From assembly GCF_000001735.4 (NCBI RefSeq), contig NC_003070.9:26893971-26957970 (forward strand): a stretch of DNA of 64,000 nt, written 5' to 3'. The notes under the pieces are model-generated. The model was not told the origin of the DNA. It saw only the letters and a program-made list of their open reading frames with translations, and ran no database searches. Below, one piece after another: positions 1 through 10,680 of the stretch (position 1 is its first letter; the number at the start of each line of letters is the position of its first letter). A program made the translations under genes and the position numbers. Source of the DNA: Arabidopsis thaliana (taxonomy: Eukaryota; Streptophyta; Magnoliopsida; Brassicales; Brassicaceae).

Positions 1-196
1 CATTCTGTCCAAATAAGGAACTCAAAAAGTTACCTTTGTCACCATCAACATGACTGATCCACAATGTAGATAAGAAGACAAGCCCCCATATGAGAAAAAC
101 CAAAGACAATGAAACTTTGTAGAAGCGATTCCTTCCATTAGAAGTAGTCTCAGAAACTCTTCTTCTAACCAGAAGAGCTCTCCGTGATCTTTGCAT
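1..196 (-). CDS. SUN4: SUN-domain nuclear-envelope protein, N-terminal exon (partial)
   Basis: The minus-strand ATG at 196 opens a 54-codon exon that reads [14 protein letters not shown] and onward, down to an AAAG|GTAAC donor at 34/33; the rest of the gene lies outside the window. A basic N-terminus (residues 2-13) is followed by one hydrophobic segment at about residues 29-47 ([18 protein letters not shown]), then an acidic turn. That layout fits the N-terminal transmembrane anchor of plant mid-SUN proteins of the SUN3/4/5 group, which sit in the ER and nuclear envelope. The identification rests on my recollection of the At1g71360 N-terminus, because no SUN domain is visible here. A second donor (CTCAG|GTAAATT at 483/482) implies a 5'-UTR intron; its acceptor is probably one of the two ACAG sites between 250 and 265. 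If the 34/33 donor were not used, the frame would stay open to the window edge. Confidence 0.6.
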   Translation of the reverse strand, partial: MQRSRRALLVRRRVSETTSNGRNRFYKVSLSLVFLIWGLVFLSTLWISHVDGDKGNFLSSLFGQN

Positions 197-483
197 TTCA
201 CATCCAACCAATAAGATCAGATCACCAAACAAAAACTTAATATACTGTTCACACCTGTTCATAACGACACACATCAGATTCACAACTAAAAGCAAAATTG
301 TATAAACTAAACAACAGAAACAAAGATCTCATAAATACAAGCAATAACAACAGAGCACTTGAGTCAAAGCTGCAAAATTTTACAATGAAATCGAAAAACG
401 ATAACGACCCAGCAAATGATTTTCAGATCCAATTGTAGAAAGACGAAGAATTGAGGAGAAAGTAGCCGGAGTAAGAATTTACC

Positions 484-3264
484 TGAGAAGCGAATCGGTG
501 ATTGAGGAAGACAAACCGAAAAGGAAGGCTTCTTCGTAACAAAACCCTTTTCAACGGCGACGTCTCCGATGAGTATCCGATCTAATGAAACCCGGTCGAT
601 GAAATTCCGACGATCTACCTCGTCTCTGCATCACAATCAATGAAACGCACCTCAATCTATCCCACTTTTTTCACGGGATTTATAGAAGCCGAGGGTTTTT
701 AACCGTTGTGGTGTTAAAAAAAAAGGTGAAGAGTCAAAAAGAGAGAGACTTTCGAAAATTGAAAAAAACGCGGAAGAATCTGTAGAGTCGACAGAACTGA
801 TCCGCGAAAGACAAGACAATGGACACAGAGATGGGTGTGAGAAGAGTTTTGAGCAAATTTAATATACACATGAAATGATTGTACCGGTCAATAATTTTGA
901 ATTTGCAATTACTTTCTTTAAATTTGTTTCCTTACTATATCTTACCTTCTAATCAAAATTATGTGCTTAGCTGTAAAGTGAATAATTTTAAATTGAAGTA
1001 AATTATCATATTTATCTTTACGTTTTGACTAAAGATATTATTATTAGATTTCCTTCTCTGTTGTTGTTCAAACTGATTATTAAATTTCCTACGTTTAAAT
1101 ATTTTTGTACATGAACATTTTTTTGTTTTTTCCAAATTTGATTTGATTTGGGTATAGAAATTAACATATGGGGAGGTTGCCAATTCATTTGTGGGGTTAA
1201 TGGACATGGATGTAGTTTAGTAGTTATAGCCACTATAGTATTGGCCTTATATTTATTTGGTTATAGTATTCAATTCAAACTATTATATCTCCAGAAAGCA
1301 TAATTATTATTATTCCAGTTTCACATTCATTCAGTTTCTTCCTACGAAGAAAAGTAATTTAAAAAAAAAAACTTTTTAAAATCATTTAAATCCTAGGACT
1401 CTTTAACTTTTGTTTAAAAAGAAAAGTGAACTTTTATCTTAGGAATGCATATTCCCGAATATGTGGATCCAATCACTTTTTCCTAATGGATTTACTTCAT
1501 TTTGGTCTATTAATATCATCATTAGGAATATCCCAAAATTTTAAATTAAAAGTATTCAAAAATTCTATTACATATTTTAGATTGTAACAAAACATCACAA
1601 CAAAATAAAATAAAATTATATATGCGTTAAAACAAGACATATGTGTTCCTATGTTAGTTACAAACATACAGACATATGTATAAGTTAGATTTAGATTGGA
1701 AATGCAATTTGGTAATTAGGTATCCAACTTTGACAAAGTAACTCTAAATATTCAATCACAAAATTTTCGATCAAAAACTTTCAGCAACAACAAACCGATC
1801 AAACAAAATAAACAAATATTTTTAAGATTTCCTGATTTTTCCGTTTGTCCAAAATCACTAATTTAATTATCAGAGTAAAAACCATCATACCAATTACTTA
1901 GGACATAAGTTATCTTTCAATAATTTGTTTATCTTCTGGAAATTTGTTTGTATTCCAATTTAAAACCAACGAGCAATGAGTATACACCTTTCTATAACAG
2001 TGTTATCGTATATAGCAGCAACCAAAGTAGCAAGTTTGAATAGTTGAATAAGTTACAGTACTATATTTGTCAGTGTGAAATTACTTCATAAAAATTAAAA
2101 ATCCAATAAATAATTGAAATTCAAAATTAGGAAACTAGTGAACGGTAGAGAAGGAGAATGACGGTTAAGGAAATGGGTCCCACATGATGTTGACTAAAAA
2201 TGACGTGGCGTAAAGAGAGATCCAGCTTCGATTGCTCCCTTCTTCTGAGACACCTGGCGTTTTCATCTGCGTCGACCTCGCCTTTGGCCGACCTCTTCTT
2301 TCATTTTTACTCTTTTTATTTGGAGTTGTACACGAAAGTCTTTGAAAGTTATAAATCAAGTGACACCAGCAACCTTCATATGTTTGTTAACGAAAAGCAA
2401 TTATGTAACCAAACCAAGATAGGTTTATGCTCAAATGAGCTTATTAACATAAATTAGAATTTTATTAGGTGCAAGAAAGTTTTTTAAAAAGGGGAGAATG
2501 AAATCACCAAGTTATAATAGATTAATAGATTGAGATATAAAATCATGAAGATGAGATTTGTTTCAAATGACAATTCTCAAAGTTACAAACATTGATGTTC
2601 ATCTCATTTTATATAGTAATCCATCTTGCTAATTACATGGATTAATAGATTTCTTATGATTATCAGGTAGGTTTCACCTCTAGAATTAGTCGGATCACTT
2701 GCTGGTTATGCCATGTTTTAATCCTGGATCAGTGGATCATGATCATGAAAGATTATGAAAATTTTAAAATAAAAGAGCGGGTATTTTTTTCAAATAAATA
2801 TATAATGGGCCGAAAGCTAAGCTGGAAAAATAATGGGGCGATTTTAGATTGACATCTCTTAAAGAGCGTTGAGGTATTTTGTGACTCTCAACAGTGGCTA
2901 TATATTCTCTACTCTGAAATCCGGCTGGTATGTTCACCAGGATTGAAAATAGCTTTAGACATGTGTCTTGAGCTTTCGTTTCTAATTACAGAACTTTTCC
3001 AACCCTTGTTCTCACCAAAAACAAAACCACTCCAGAGCTTTTTAAATTTGAGAATCCTTTTGTTAAATTCTTTCTGACCAATATGTTTAGAATCAACCAA
3101 AAGACAAAACATGATCTCAGTTATAATAAATAGTCGTCCACCTTCCCATCTCTGCTGAAGCCTGAAATGTTTTCTTGCTTCTTTATCAGACAAAATCATG
3201 AGCTCCTGTAAGTTTAGCAAAATCATCTTCTATAATTGAGCCTTTCTTCAGTTTTTCCAGTAAG
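484..3264. other. Intergenic: SUN4-like promoter and RH49 downstream region
   Basis: About 2.8 kb without a supported gene. The SUN4-like promoter and leader lie at about 484-850. The stretch 850-2150 is AT-rich with homopolymer runs. A relatively GC-rich island at 2150-2310 contains TTGAC and a TGACGTGGC motif (ABRE or G-box core) at 2200-2208. An 85-codon plus-strand frame begins there but shows no recognisable protein. The region 2900-3264 is RH49 downstream sequence and includes an out-of-frame coding remnant, described under findings. Confidence 0.5.
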
Positions 3265-5411
3265 CTATAATCTCAAATTCATTTCTTCTTCATCTTGCGC
3301 TGTTTGGATAGTTTGTCTTTGCCTCCCCGTTAACTTTCTCTTTCTCGACGCTTTGTTAGAATCATCAACCGCCTCTTTGGAGCTTTTCTTGCGTTTCCCT
3401 CTCTTTTCTTGTTGCAGTTTGTCTTTCCTTGCTAGTAAGTTTTGCTGTCTTTGTTTCTCCCGAGATTTGTTCTTGTATTTTATGTCCTCAAACGTGATGC
3501 CTTGGACAGGTGTAAAACCGACAATGCCAATTCTGTCTTGTTTAACTTCAGATATGTAAGGAAAAGACAAGATGCCATATCCCATGGCTAACTTTCCGAT
3601 TTCAAGTCCTTTCCAACTGTAAATTTAAGGGGAACAAAAGAATGGAGTTACAAAAGCTAACATATTTTAACAACACAAGGCGAAAAATGAACCTGAAAAT
3701 GTAAGAGCAGTGATGCTCCTTATAAGCACGGACAAAGGAAACAAATGCCTGTAATCCCTTCTCCAACACTGCCCGGTCCTTGATGGCTAGTGAACGTATC
3801 TGCATTTTACATTGTAGCACTTATTATTAAACCACCCTGTGGCCGAGAGCGAGAGAGAGAAAGAGAGAAAAAAGAGATACGTGGAGGTTTTCTTACAATC
3901 GGGATGACATCAGAAGCGTTCTCAGAGCATTTTCTCTCCTGAAGAGGGACCCTTCGAATGCGCATGAACTCTACATAGTCTGTCTCCTTGGGCATTAAAA
4001 ACACAATGGCCCTACCTTGTCTTTCCATTCTTGCAGTCCTGCCAACCCTATGGATAAATACATCTGGGTCTTGTGGGGGATCATACTGCACCAGTTACAT
4101 ACAATAACCTGTCAAAATCCATTGCAACAAAGATGGCATAACAAGCATTAATCAATCAACCTGAACAACGTAATCGATGCCTGGAATGTCAAGTCCACGT
4201 GCAGCGACATCTGTGCATAGAAGGACACCGCTTGATGCCTCTGTAAACGAAGCTAATGCCGTGTCTCTACCTTTCTGATCCATCTTCCCATGGGTGGAAA
4301 AGAAGGAAATGGACTTGAGGGTAGGAATTTTTGAAAGTACGAGTCCCCAGTAATCAACACAAGCACATGTCATGAAGAATCTGCAGAAGAGATACTAGTT
4401 AGACTATCTGTAAAAGGATGCTTAATTTGATAAGTACGTTGTGACAAAACTTACACGACAAGCTTTTTATTTTTGTTCTCGATCAGGAGATGCACTAGTT
4501 GTGATGACTTTTGATCTGCTTCGCATTTTAAATACTGCAGAGACACGAAGAAGAAATAAACTTACTATCCCGAAACACATATACGTATTTAAATATTGAC
4601 CTTACAATAATAATACCTCACAATACAGACCAGAAGACGTTTTCGACTTTGACTCAGCTCCCGATATAACTTCCATAGCATTCCTAAGGCCAGCCTTGGC
4701 CAGGTCTGCAACAGCTTGTGTTTGTGTAGCTGAAAAGAGGCCAGTCCTACGTTGCTTTGGCAAGCGAGATATAATGTAATTGACCTGCTTCTGGAACCCC
4801 ATATCCAAAAGTCTATCGGCCTCATCTAAGATAAGAATCTCGAGATTTCGAAAATCCAGAAACTCCATTCGTTTCATCATATCTGAAAGCCTTCCAGGGG
4901 TGCCGATCAAGAGATTGGCTCCTTCTTCTTCGAGAGTATTCATGTCAGCTTCCACCTCTCGACCTCCAACAAGCAGGACAGAGTTCACATTTGGCAAAGT
5001 CGAGACAAATGGCTCTGCCACCTTATGTATCTGCGCTGATAGCTCTCTAGTTGGCGATATAATCACCCCCATTACCTGAGATTGAAATTGTTAACATATA
5101 GCATAAGCTACTACTCTTGATATTCGGCTAATTCTCCTTACCTGGTGTGGCTTCGGAGGGTAGGAGTTGGATCGACGGATAATCTCTATGAAGGGAAGGA
5201 GGAAAGCTAGGGTTTTTCCAGAACCAGTGGCTGCGTCGACGACAACATCCTTGTGGCTGCAGAGGAAAGGGATCGTCTCGGCCTGAACCGGAGTGCAGAC
5301 CTCGAAACCGGACCGGTCAAGCGCCTCGATGATATCTTCTGAGAGCGGAGGTTTGAGTTCAGAGAAACGCGGCAGAGCCTTGGTGATAGTCTTCGGCGGC
5401 GATGAATCCAT
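3265..5411 (-). CDS. RH49: DEAD-box ATP-dependent RNA helicase 49 (Spb4/DDX55 type)
   Basis: Seven exons (5142-5411, 4617-5075, 4455-4534, 4161-4380, 3897-4085, 3693-3799, 3265-3616) encode 558 residues, the known length of RH49. The ATG at 5411 is used; the open frame extends upstream to 5438 but has no ATG there. Helicase motifs appear in order: Q motif ([14 protein letters not shown]), I (ATGSGKT), Ia (PTRELSAQ), Ib (TPGRL), II (DEAD), III (SAT), V (AARGLD) and VI (HRVGRTAR). A basic tail rich in KRK and KQRQQN follows. Homologues are Spb4 in yeast and DDX55 in animals, which act in 60S ribosomal subunit assembly in the nucleolus; a ribosome role here is inference from family. The last exon stops at NLRL, where relatives continue with a conserved LLKKLKKG-like tail, and the remnant of that tail lies in another frame just beyond the stop. 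The GH9 gene lies about 0.6 kb upstream on the same strand. Confidence 0.95.
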
Positions 5412-5513
5412 GACGGCCGCCGCTTGCTTGTCGCTCACTCCAGATTATTTTTTAGCTATGATCTACATCAAAATTTTGTTCGAAATCTGTTGTTTTTGCT
5501 ACAGTTTCTCCTA

Positions 5514-5576
5514 AAAGCCCACTAAGAGAAAAAATATCTCTCGGCCCATTAGTTTCAATTCTCTCTCGGCCCATTG
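5514..5576. promoter_or_regulatory. Site II (GCCCA) elements in RH49 promoter
   Basis: Between 5514 and 5576 there are three GCCCA cores, two of them inside a repeated TCTCTCGGCCCATT block (about 5537-5550 and 5562-5575). TGGGCC/GGCCCA site II elements are known to be enriched upstream of plant ribosomal-protein and ribosome-biogenesis genes. These lie about 100-160 nt upstream of the RH49 ATG, which fits its family role. Confidence 0.55.
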
Positions 5577-5673
5577 TTTGGCATATGTGTAATTCCTTTT
5601 AGCAGAAAACGATATTTTGTCTTTACATTTCCTACTTAATGCATATCTTTCAGCTGTTTAATCTTTGTACTGA

Positions 5674-5749
5674 TGACATAATTGACAAGTAAATATTCTA
5701 GTGTTCTTTCATGACATAATTGACAAGTAAATATTCTAGTGTTCTTTCA
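5674..5749. repeat. Perfect 38-bp tandem duplication
   Basis: The 38-base unit starting TGACATAATTGACAAG occurs twice head to tail (5674-5711 and 5712-5749) with no mismatch seen. It lies between the RH49 promoter and the 3' end of the GH9 gene. The identity of the copies suggests a recent slippage or unequal-exchange event. The rest of the 5450-6018 gap is AT-rich and shows no gene. Confidence 0.9.
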
Positions 5750-6018
5750 TGGTGCTATAACCAAACATGAAATATTTCCGTGGTGCTTAATTAACGGCCT
5801 TGGTTGAATATTTGAAACGCGTAATGATGATGGTTAGAGTTAAATAAGACCACGAGAAATATTTCCGTCGGGTCCTTTAGTATTGGGTCTTAGCCCATTA
5901 AGAGTTTTACATTTAAATAACTTTGTCCCTTCTGATTTTCACGTTAGGCTTGGACCAACGGATCTTTAACTAACAATGGAACTACAAATCGGAGAATGTG
6001 GCGGTGGCGAATTCAATT

Positions 6019-7779
6019 TCAAGTCGAACGGCCGGCGGCGAAGTACGCCAAAGGTCCGACGAAGGCGGCGTTTATATAAGTCGCCGGTTCCGCGTGACTA
6101 TAATCGTCTCTCTGATCTGGATACCCATCGTTTTGATTCGGACCTCCTACGATTGCTCCGGTGAGAATGTTAGGGTTAGGGTTTTGAGTGTAGAACGATT
6201 GGAATCCACCATTGCAGCCTAACGATTGAGAACGAAGTGCGTGTGAAGGAAGAGAAGATGCTCTGTGGTGGATTCTCTTAGGGAAATTGGAAGAGAATCC
6301 AACCATGTATGACATTTTGATTGGGTTATCTCCGAGTATGTAATCAACTTGTCGCTTCGATAGGCTTATCAAGGCGTTGGGGACGATAACGGAGCTTCCG
6401 CAATTGAATGTGTGTTTTGTGGCTTTCATGTATTTGGCGTAAGTTGTGAGCAAGAATGTTATGGAGGTTACGTACTGAAGATTGCTTTGAGGTAGCTTGT
6501 ACATTAATCCTCCTGTAATTGGTAAACATATGATTAGAAGAGGTTGTTGTTTAGCAATTTGTGTTCTATATCGTGAAGTAGGTTACCTTGAGTGTATTGG
6601 GTAGAGGAAGAAGGAGAATCTGGAAGGATTTTGCAGATGAAATTCTCAGCTGCTTGCTTATATTGTTCAAAGTTGCTGTCTTTGTTAAGTAATGCTCTCT
6701 GCCAAAATGTAAAAGTTAGATAGTGTGATGCTAAAAGCTATGTTCTCAATGAGTTTTTATTAGCAGAGAGACAAACCCGTGAGAGAAGAACATAGGCACC
6801 AGCATATTTATTGTCCCAGCTGAAGATGTCAGGCTGATCTCCACCTCCTAAAGATTTTATGAAGTTTGCGTAATACGGGTTATTCGTTGCTCTTAGCAGC
6901 CATGACGCACCCCACATTAGCTCGTCCTGTGTTCATAAATTCACATTTTTAAAAATGAGGATCTGATGTAGTGGTAAGAGTGGTTTAGTTTCATGTGAAA
7001 GCAGACCTTGTAACCAGAGTAGGAGCAGTAGAAAGGACAGACAGATGAGGAAAGGGAATCACTGTAAGCTCCCTGGTACTGAATGGCAAACTGCATCACA
7101 TCCTTAGCTGTTGCGAGCAGCAAACGTGAATACTTGGAATCAACTTTTCTGAAAACCATAGAAGCTGCAGCTAGAGCTGCTGCTGTTTCAGCTGCGACAT
7201 CAGAACCAGGATTGGAAGCGGATACAGAGTAAACTGTACGTGGTGTGTCCATGTCTTCAGGCCGTTCCCAGCATTTGTGATCAACATTAGGATCTCCTAC
7301 ACCGACATAAAGCTTCCCCGGCGTGGCTCTGGCACATTTCAGCAGATAATCTGTGGCCCAACGGATGTTCACACGTGCATTTTCCAGCTCAGGACCCATC
7401 CGTTTACCGTATTCCAGTGCGCTCCATGAGAGCATTGTGGTGGTAAACGCCATTGGTAAATTGAACTTGACGTTGTCTCCTGCGTCATAGTACCCGCCGG
7501 TTAAGTCCACCTGCAATTCATATATCAATGTTACTAACAAAGATATATTCTGTATCAAAGTTAAATATGGTTTAAGGTGTGTACATGAGCAGCAGAGCCA
7601 TCGGAAAGGCCAGAGCTAGCCCTCCAGGAAATTTGTTGGCCTCTAGGAAGAGGACCAGATCGCTGACCTTGGAAGAAGAGCAATGACTTGGAGAGAGCTT
7701 CTTTGTAATTTGGGTTGGCATCGCCATTGCTTATGAGAAGAGACGAGAAAAGGAGAACAAAGAAGAAAAGAGAAGTCAT
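6019..7779 (-). CDS. CEL3: Endo-1,4-beta-glucanase, glycoside hydrolase family 9 (secreted)
   Basis: Five exons (7585-7779, 7007-7510, 6777-6926, 6587-6698, 6019-6512) encode 484 residues. A signal peptide ([17 protein letters not shown], about residues 3-19) is followed by a single GH9 catalytic domain with no transmembrane anchor and no C-terminal carbohydrate-binding module, so it is a class B secreted enzyme. Diagnostic elements are [16 protein letters not shown] (catalytic-base aspartates), the [11 protein letters not shown] signature and [17 protein letters not shown], with the second conserved acid and the proton-donor glutamate. Such enzymes cleave internal beta-1,4-glucan links in the apoplast during wall remodelling. 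A TATA-like tract (TATATATA) lies at about 7845-7853 on the coding strand. The 484-aa length matches At1g71380 (CEL3/GH9B3) as I remember it. The sister gene At1g22880 lies in a duplicated block that, from memory, also carries relatives of SUN4 and SCYL2B. Confidence 0.93.
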
Positions 7780-7844
7780 CTTGAAGACAGAGAGCTAAAT
7801 TGCTTTTGAGGTTTGAAGTACGAAGCTATTACGTGAAGGTCCAC

Positions 7845-7853
7845 ATATATATA
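7845..7853 (-). promoter_or_regulatory. TATA box of the GH9 gene
   Basis: The minus strand reads TATATATA here, about 65-75 nt upstream of the ATG at 7779, which leaves room for a 35-40 nt leader. This is a position-based call. Confidence 0.5.
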
Positions 7854-9969
7854 CAGAGAGATAGGAGAGAGAAGGATCCTGCGCTGAAGGAAGCGATAAT
7901 TATGGCTTTTTGGTTATCAACGTGCTGCTCCTAAACAAAGTAACCTTAATCCTCCTTTTTTACTATTTTATGGTTTAGGTTAGTTCATACCTTAATATTG
8001 CTTAACCAAATCCTTTTCTTTTTTTTTTGTCTATTGTTAAATTCTAGTTGTTTCACCTTTGTTTGTCCATTCTAGTTGTTTCACCTTTGTTTGTCCATTC
8101 AAATTCCTCTGTACGTTTTTTCTTTTATGTCAATTGTTAAGTATTTTCTTAAAAGTGTTGAGAAACGGAAGAAATTAAACTAGGTTATTTGATATTAGTG
8201 GGGGTGTATTGGGAAGCAAGAAAGTCTTAATAGTCTCTTATTTCCTAAGAGGTAGTATTGGGACATGAATAAACGAAATATAAACGCACGTAACGACTTT
8301 GCGTCTTCTCGAAAAGATACTGTTATAGTCAAATGTCGAATGCAAAAGTTGGACTCTTTTATTCTCAAAAGACGGAAGAGTTTTCAGTTTTTTGATATAC
8401 TGATATCTATGTATTTTAAAAAAATTAATCGGATGGATTTCAAAAAAAAAAATTTGAAGCGGAAGTCTTTGATTCGTATTTTTCCTTATATGAGATTTTG
8501 ATCCGATTTTTTTTTGCAATCGAATCAGATCGTTCCCTTTTTGAGATTTTTCCTACATAAAATCCAAACGACATTTAATCATTGATTTTTTCAATTTATC
8601 GTGTATATACAATATACTTGTAAAGTAAATGGTTTCATATTTTAATGCAAAGCAAATATCCAACGTATATTAACTTAACAAACCAATATTTGATATTTAA
8701 ACTGTTTCCTATAAAAATGCTACAAATTATGACCCCATTAATATTTGTCTCATAAATCAACTGAACCATATAAAATCGACATTCAATCACACCTACTGAA
8801 TTGGAAATGATTCCTAACTAAACGATTTTATTTCTAAGATATCTAATACTTGCTAAACAAGTAACGTTTTCCTTTTATGCAAACCTAAGTTTGTTTTTAA
8901 TATATTTCCTAGTTACGATATACATAGACTGTTTAAAATTTTGAAATGGGCAGTTTCGGGGTTAAAATGGATCTACCGTAGTAAGAATATGTTCATATAT
9001 GGGTATAGTTAGGGAGTGCATAGTTGAATTAGGTTAGGGGGATTAAGTGATTTTGAATTTAAAAAGAGGAGACAAAAGATAAAAGGGAAGCGTGAATGGC
9101 GCCAAGATAACGGCGCCGAGTCTTGGAACGTAATCAAAAGTGTGTGTTTAGTGTAATGGAGACGAAATTGATGCCTTAATCCACTTTCTTATCCCATGTG
9201 TTTATTATAGTATTACTCTCTTTATTTGCTTTTTCTTTCATGGGACATTCTTTTTGTTTAGCTTGTGTAATAACAAAAGCGAGTAAAAAGGCGACAACGT
9301 GTCTGCTCGATGTCATTGATCTTCTGACATTATATGAGTTAAGAGAATGATTAACTTGGGTATAATGTATTTATCAATGTTTAAGCAGACGCGTGATGAA
9401 AGCTTCAGGTAATACTTATTAGTAATTGTAATCATTCGATATCACTAGTCGCAATCAGGACTCAAAATATCATACTAATATTTTTCTCCCGTAAAGATTA
9501 ATGGTTTGCATGAGAATAATAAATAGATCAAGAGAGATTTCAGAATTAAGCAACAGTTTATCTCTTGTTTTTTACTCACATGCTTAATGATTTTTTTACT
9601 CCTGGTGGCCCTACCCACTGATACTACTCGAAGAATTTTCGGTTGTTTTGTTGGCAAATGATTTTTTTGTATCCTTTTTGTCAAAAAGGTGTTTTCTTTT
9701 TATTCTTTCATGTTTGTACTTCTGAATGGCTTTTACATTTTGTTGAGGAGGACAAACAGTGGATACCATCCACGACTATGCGAGGAAAATTTTGGAGGAA
9801 ATTTTTTTAGCCGAAGATTTGATTGCTAAAGTTGGACTTGGATCCTCTAGTAACCATTTGACTCTTTCTTTATAATAAAAACTACACCAAAATAAATGTA
9901 GATTTATTATATATTTATATATAGATGCACGACTATGTACTGTATTAGGGATTTAAATTAGCACATATA
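7854..9969. other. Intergenic region between the GH9 gene and the RLP cluster
   Basis: About 2.1 kb with no supported gene. It holds a 28-bp tandem duplication at 8041-8100 and otherwise AT-rich sequence. Short open frames at 8238-8519 and 9475-9684 are low-complexity Lys/Phe/Asn/Ile-rich translations typical of noncoding DNA. Confidence 0.6.
8041..8100. repeat. 28-bp tandem duplication
   Basis: The unit beginning ATTCTAGTTGTTTCACC is present at 8041-8068 and 8069-8096, followed by the first four bases of a third copy. The copies look identical. Confidence 0.9.
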
Positions 9970-10266
9970 TGTAGGCTATTCGTATTAATGGGCCTTCACA
10001 GGCAATCAATTTGGAAACCAACCACACAGGCCCCAAGGTCTAGTGTTTGAGTCAATTACGATATATAACGACAATTATCTTATCCCACAGCTTGTTATGA
10101 AGAAATCTGTGTATGTTGCCGGAGTTAAAAGGTAGTTTTAATTTCCAAGTCTTTTGATTTGTCAAATCAAATTTTCAGATGGACATAATCTAGCCATCTG
10201 TTGAGAACGATGATATAATTCGTTTAGGAATAGAAATTGGCTAAGCTTTAATAGATATACCCTAAA

Positions 10267-10552
10267 CTCTATGGTCTCGAAAAAGACTGTGGAGAATTAA
10301 CCCTTGTCCTGAATCCTACATCACAACAACCCAAGGATCTAGTAGTTAGAGGAGGAGGAAAAAATGTTTAACTGTGTAGCAGCTGCAATAGCTTATGGAC
10401 CTGGTGTTTTCTGTGGTTTGGTGATCGGATACATCTTTTCTTCACACAAGCAAGAATGGTTCGCTGAAAAGTTTGGTCCCAAAAAAAAAAAAAGTCATAG
10501 TCACCCCAAGTGTTCGCTAAACCCATTTCTTGTAGTCTCTATGCCTTTGTGA
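10267..10552 (+). pseudogene. Truncated RLP relic: promoter copy joined to the last codons of an RLP11/12-like gene
   Basis: Sequence from 10267 (codons LYGLE, then NPTSQQP) onward aligns with the last 80 or so codons of RLP11 and RLP12, including the transmembrane and cytoplasmic tail. Upstream of 10267 the DNA instead resembles the promoter regions of the two intact genes. Almost the entire signal peptide and LRR region is therefore missing. Relative to RLP11, the acidic linker before the conserved Met is four bases longer (28 instead of 24 nt from the shared GAT codon), so the linker frame hits a stop. The ATG at 10364 starts a 62-codon frame ([17 protein letters not shown], then a Lys-rich tail) that runs past the usual RLP stop after an A12 run. 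The 3' flank (10553-10680) resembles the 3'-UTR of the intact genes. A small membrane peptide could in principle be made, but I consider it a pseudogene. Confidence 0.85.
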
Positions 10553-10680
10553 AGCATTGTGTAACGTCTTGTTCATATTTGTATTGAATTTTTCAGGTGT
10601 GTCCTCCAAAAGACTCGTTTGTGTTGTACTTTTCTATTGTATGAGTTGTAATAAACGTATATGGTGGTGTTTAATACATC

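Noticed and set aside
2200-2457. 85-codon plus frame near a G-box
   Set aside because: Starts at an ATG in a GC-richer island but the protein is Ser/Leu/Lys-rich without family resemblance and no intron or conserved partner was found.
2909-3226. 105-codon minus frame downstream of RH49
   Set aside because: It overlaps the RH49 3' region in another frame, has no recognisable domain, and its start falls inside the out-of-frame tail remnant.
5976-6222. Arg-rich plus frames antisense to the GH9 terminal exon
   Set aside because: They mostly mirror the GH9 coding strand (conserved HAEPATY region); no independent evidence.
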